Source: Petaurus breviceps papuanus
Taxonomy: Eukaryota; Chordata; Mammalia; Diprotodontia; Petauridae
Reading direction: 5' to 3'
Assembly: GCA_028583685.1 (NCBI GenBank)
Contig: JAMXIF010000022.1
Coordinates: 5,312,123-5,376,122 of the forward strand
Length of the DNA stretch: 64,000 bases
Shown here: positions 63,001-64,000 of the stretch, piece by piece
Position numbering within the stretch: the first letter of the stretch is position 1
How the letters are laid out: every line of letters starts with the position of its first letter
The notes under the pieces: model-generated
The model's input: the letters and a program-made list of their open reading frames with translations, nothing else
Told to the model about the DNA's origin: nothing
Database searches by the model: none
Position numbers and translations under genes: made by a program

Positions 63001-63004
63001 ATCC

Positions 63005-63135
63005 TAAGTTTTAGGGTCCATGAACCTATCTCAGCTTTACAGATGAGGAAATTGAGGCACAGAGTGGTAAGATGACCTACTCGTGATCACACAACTGGTG
63101 TCAGAGTCATAGCTCATACTCATGCCTTCTGATCC
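63005..63135 (-). mobile_element. MIR/L3 remnant (antisense)
   Basis: 'cagctttacagatgaggaaattgaggcacag', 'tgatcacacaactgg'. Confidence 0.55.
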
Positions 63136-63374
63136 CCAACACCTATGTGCTCTCTCCTATTCTGAGCTGCCTAGAAAAGCAACTAAAATGCATAACGACG
63201 GCTCCCCCTATTTCTCCCTCCTCCTCTCCCAGCTCCTGGTGTGAAGCGCGTCTAGGAGAAGGAGGGTCAGTGTTTGCAACGGATCCCATCTCCCCACACA
63301 GAAGAGTCAAACAAGCAGGGCATTCAGCAGCCCCTTAGTCAGGCAGCCTCGGTTCCTGTCTCCCTCACTCTGTG

Positions 63375-63388
63375 GTTGCCATGGCAGT
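63375..63388. promoter_or_regulatory. RFX X-box-like site
   Basis: GTTGCCATGGCAGT differs from the canonical palindrome GTTGCCATGGCAAC only at its last two bases. RFX factors bind such sites at ciliary and other promoters. Occupancy is an inference. Confidence 0.5.
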
Positions 63389-63631
63389 GGAAGAGGGAGG
63401 GAAGCTGCTATGATAGCAGCAGATTCTTGAGTACAGTCCAAAAATGTACACTAACACACTAACCATTCCCCCCCCCCCTTTAAAATTCAATGCCTGCCTT
63501 TGTGGGGCCAGAGATGACCATCTCTGCCTCTTCCTGACACACAGATATAAAGGGAGACCGTGGGCTGCTGGGTGGGCCCCCACCTCCCCACCCCCACCTC
63601 CACCAAGGCGAGGAAACCAAGGGCAATCACC

Positions 63632-63641
63632 GTCACGTGAC
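63632..63641. promoter_or_regulatory. Extended palindromic E-box
   Basis: GTCACGTGAC is the high-affinity 10-bp palindrome for bHLH-Zip factors of the USF and MiT/TFE kind. It lies in unique DNA, not in a repeat. Confidence 0.5.
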
Positions 63642-63952
63642 AAAAGGAACAAATACTCAAGGCTGTTCTTTCTTGGCCTCTGTGGGATCCGGGGAGGTGG
63701 CAGGGAGGGGAGGGGGGTGTCACACGCACCAGGCAGTCTCTTCTCCCCTGGCCCAGGCAGGCCTCGTAGACATCCTCTGCTACAATGGCGGCATTGTCAA
63801 TTGTGGCCTCAACTGCAAGTCAACTAATATTTATGGAGCACCAGTGTGCCAACCGCACAGGGACATTCTGAGGACCCAGGTCTTGGCTGGAAATCTCCCT
63901 TCCACTTTCCACCTCCCCATTCCCTCCCTGCTCCTCTCCTCCGGGATTTATG

Positions 63953-63953
<1 letters not shown>

Positions 63954-64000
<47 letters not shown>
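63954..64000. repeat. (GT)n microsatellite at window edge
   Basis: At least 22 GT units running off the window. Confidence 0.95.

Larger units (their letters stand above)
63140..63955. other. GC-richer unique region, candidate regulatory/promoter-proximal DNA
   Basis: Almost repeat-free, with more CpG and GC than the rest of the window (GTGAAGCGCGTCTAGG, ACGACGG, CACGTGAC). It carries an RFX X-box-like site and an extended E-box about 250 bp apart, a TATAAAG at 63545-63551 and several GGGAGG / CCACC boxes. Open frames (127 codons + at 63444; 80 and 95 codons -) are proline/glycine-rich and have no recognised domain. A nearby gene start off the right edge is plausible. Confidence 0.4.

Noticed and set aside
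63444-63827. 127-codon proline/glycine-rich frame
   Set aside because: It comes from GC-rich low-complexity DNA, with no recognised domain and overlapping frames on both strands.
1-64000. CRISPR arrays, operons, phage or prokaryotic features
   Set aside because: The window is a mammalian nuclear repeat landscape; no spaced direct-repeat array or ribosome-binding-site pattern is present.

Overview
This is vertebrate nuclear DNA, almost certainly from a marsupial. It has no operon-like or compact genes. It is AT-rich, CpG-poor and packed with interspersed repeats. The most telling are many tRNA-headed CORE-SINEs ending in a BovB/RTE-like tail (MAR1 type) and A-tailed SINEs with the same head, set among L1, L2, L3/CR1, MIR and hAT copies. 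No Alu, B1 or Bov-tA was seen. I cannot fix the species. Two assembly gaps are present: 400 N at 17324-17723 inside a CTTC tract, and 10 N at 31582-31591 inside a GAAA tract.

I found no protein-coding gene I can defend. All the longer open frames run into repeats, microsatellites or N gaps. The window therefore reads as intergenic or deep intronic. The best candidate for functional unique DNA is the GC-richer last 0.8 kb (63140-63955), with a near-perfect RFX X-box and a GTCACGTGAC E-box. Two other repeat-poor islands (14800-15560 and 35500-36120) are possible exons or control elements.

Layout: 0-17 kb holds SINE/MIR/L2/hAT copies, a solo LTR inside a long marsupial repeat, an L3 reverse-transcriptase fragment, a dimeric SINE and an L1 with only ORF1 and 3' UTR parts. 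17-25 kb holds the large gap, a 350-bp duplicated block (19.1 and 22.2 kb), a 7SL RNA pseudogene and an L3 split by an L2. 24.8-29.3 kb has two antisense solo LTRs and a nest of L2 holding L1, which itself holds an LTR and a SINE. 31-39 kb has a GAAA tract, a 106-bp templated duplication inside a MIR, a second 7SL pseudogene and young A-tailed SINEs with perfect target duplications. 40-42.4 kb contains relics of a LINE with a restriction-like-endonuclease-type C-terminus. 42.7-43.8 kb is a three-deep nest (MAR1, LTR, dimeric SINE). 45-54 kb has RTE-like, L3, Tigger-like and L1 remnants with another solo LTR. 54-63 kb is mixed L2/L3/MIR/SINE.

Relative ages follow from nesting. MIR, L2, L3 and the hAT copies are oldest, MAR1 and L1 intermediate, solo LTRs later, and the A-tailed and dimeric SINEs are among the youngest.
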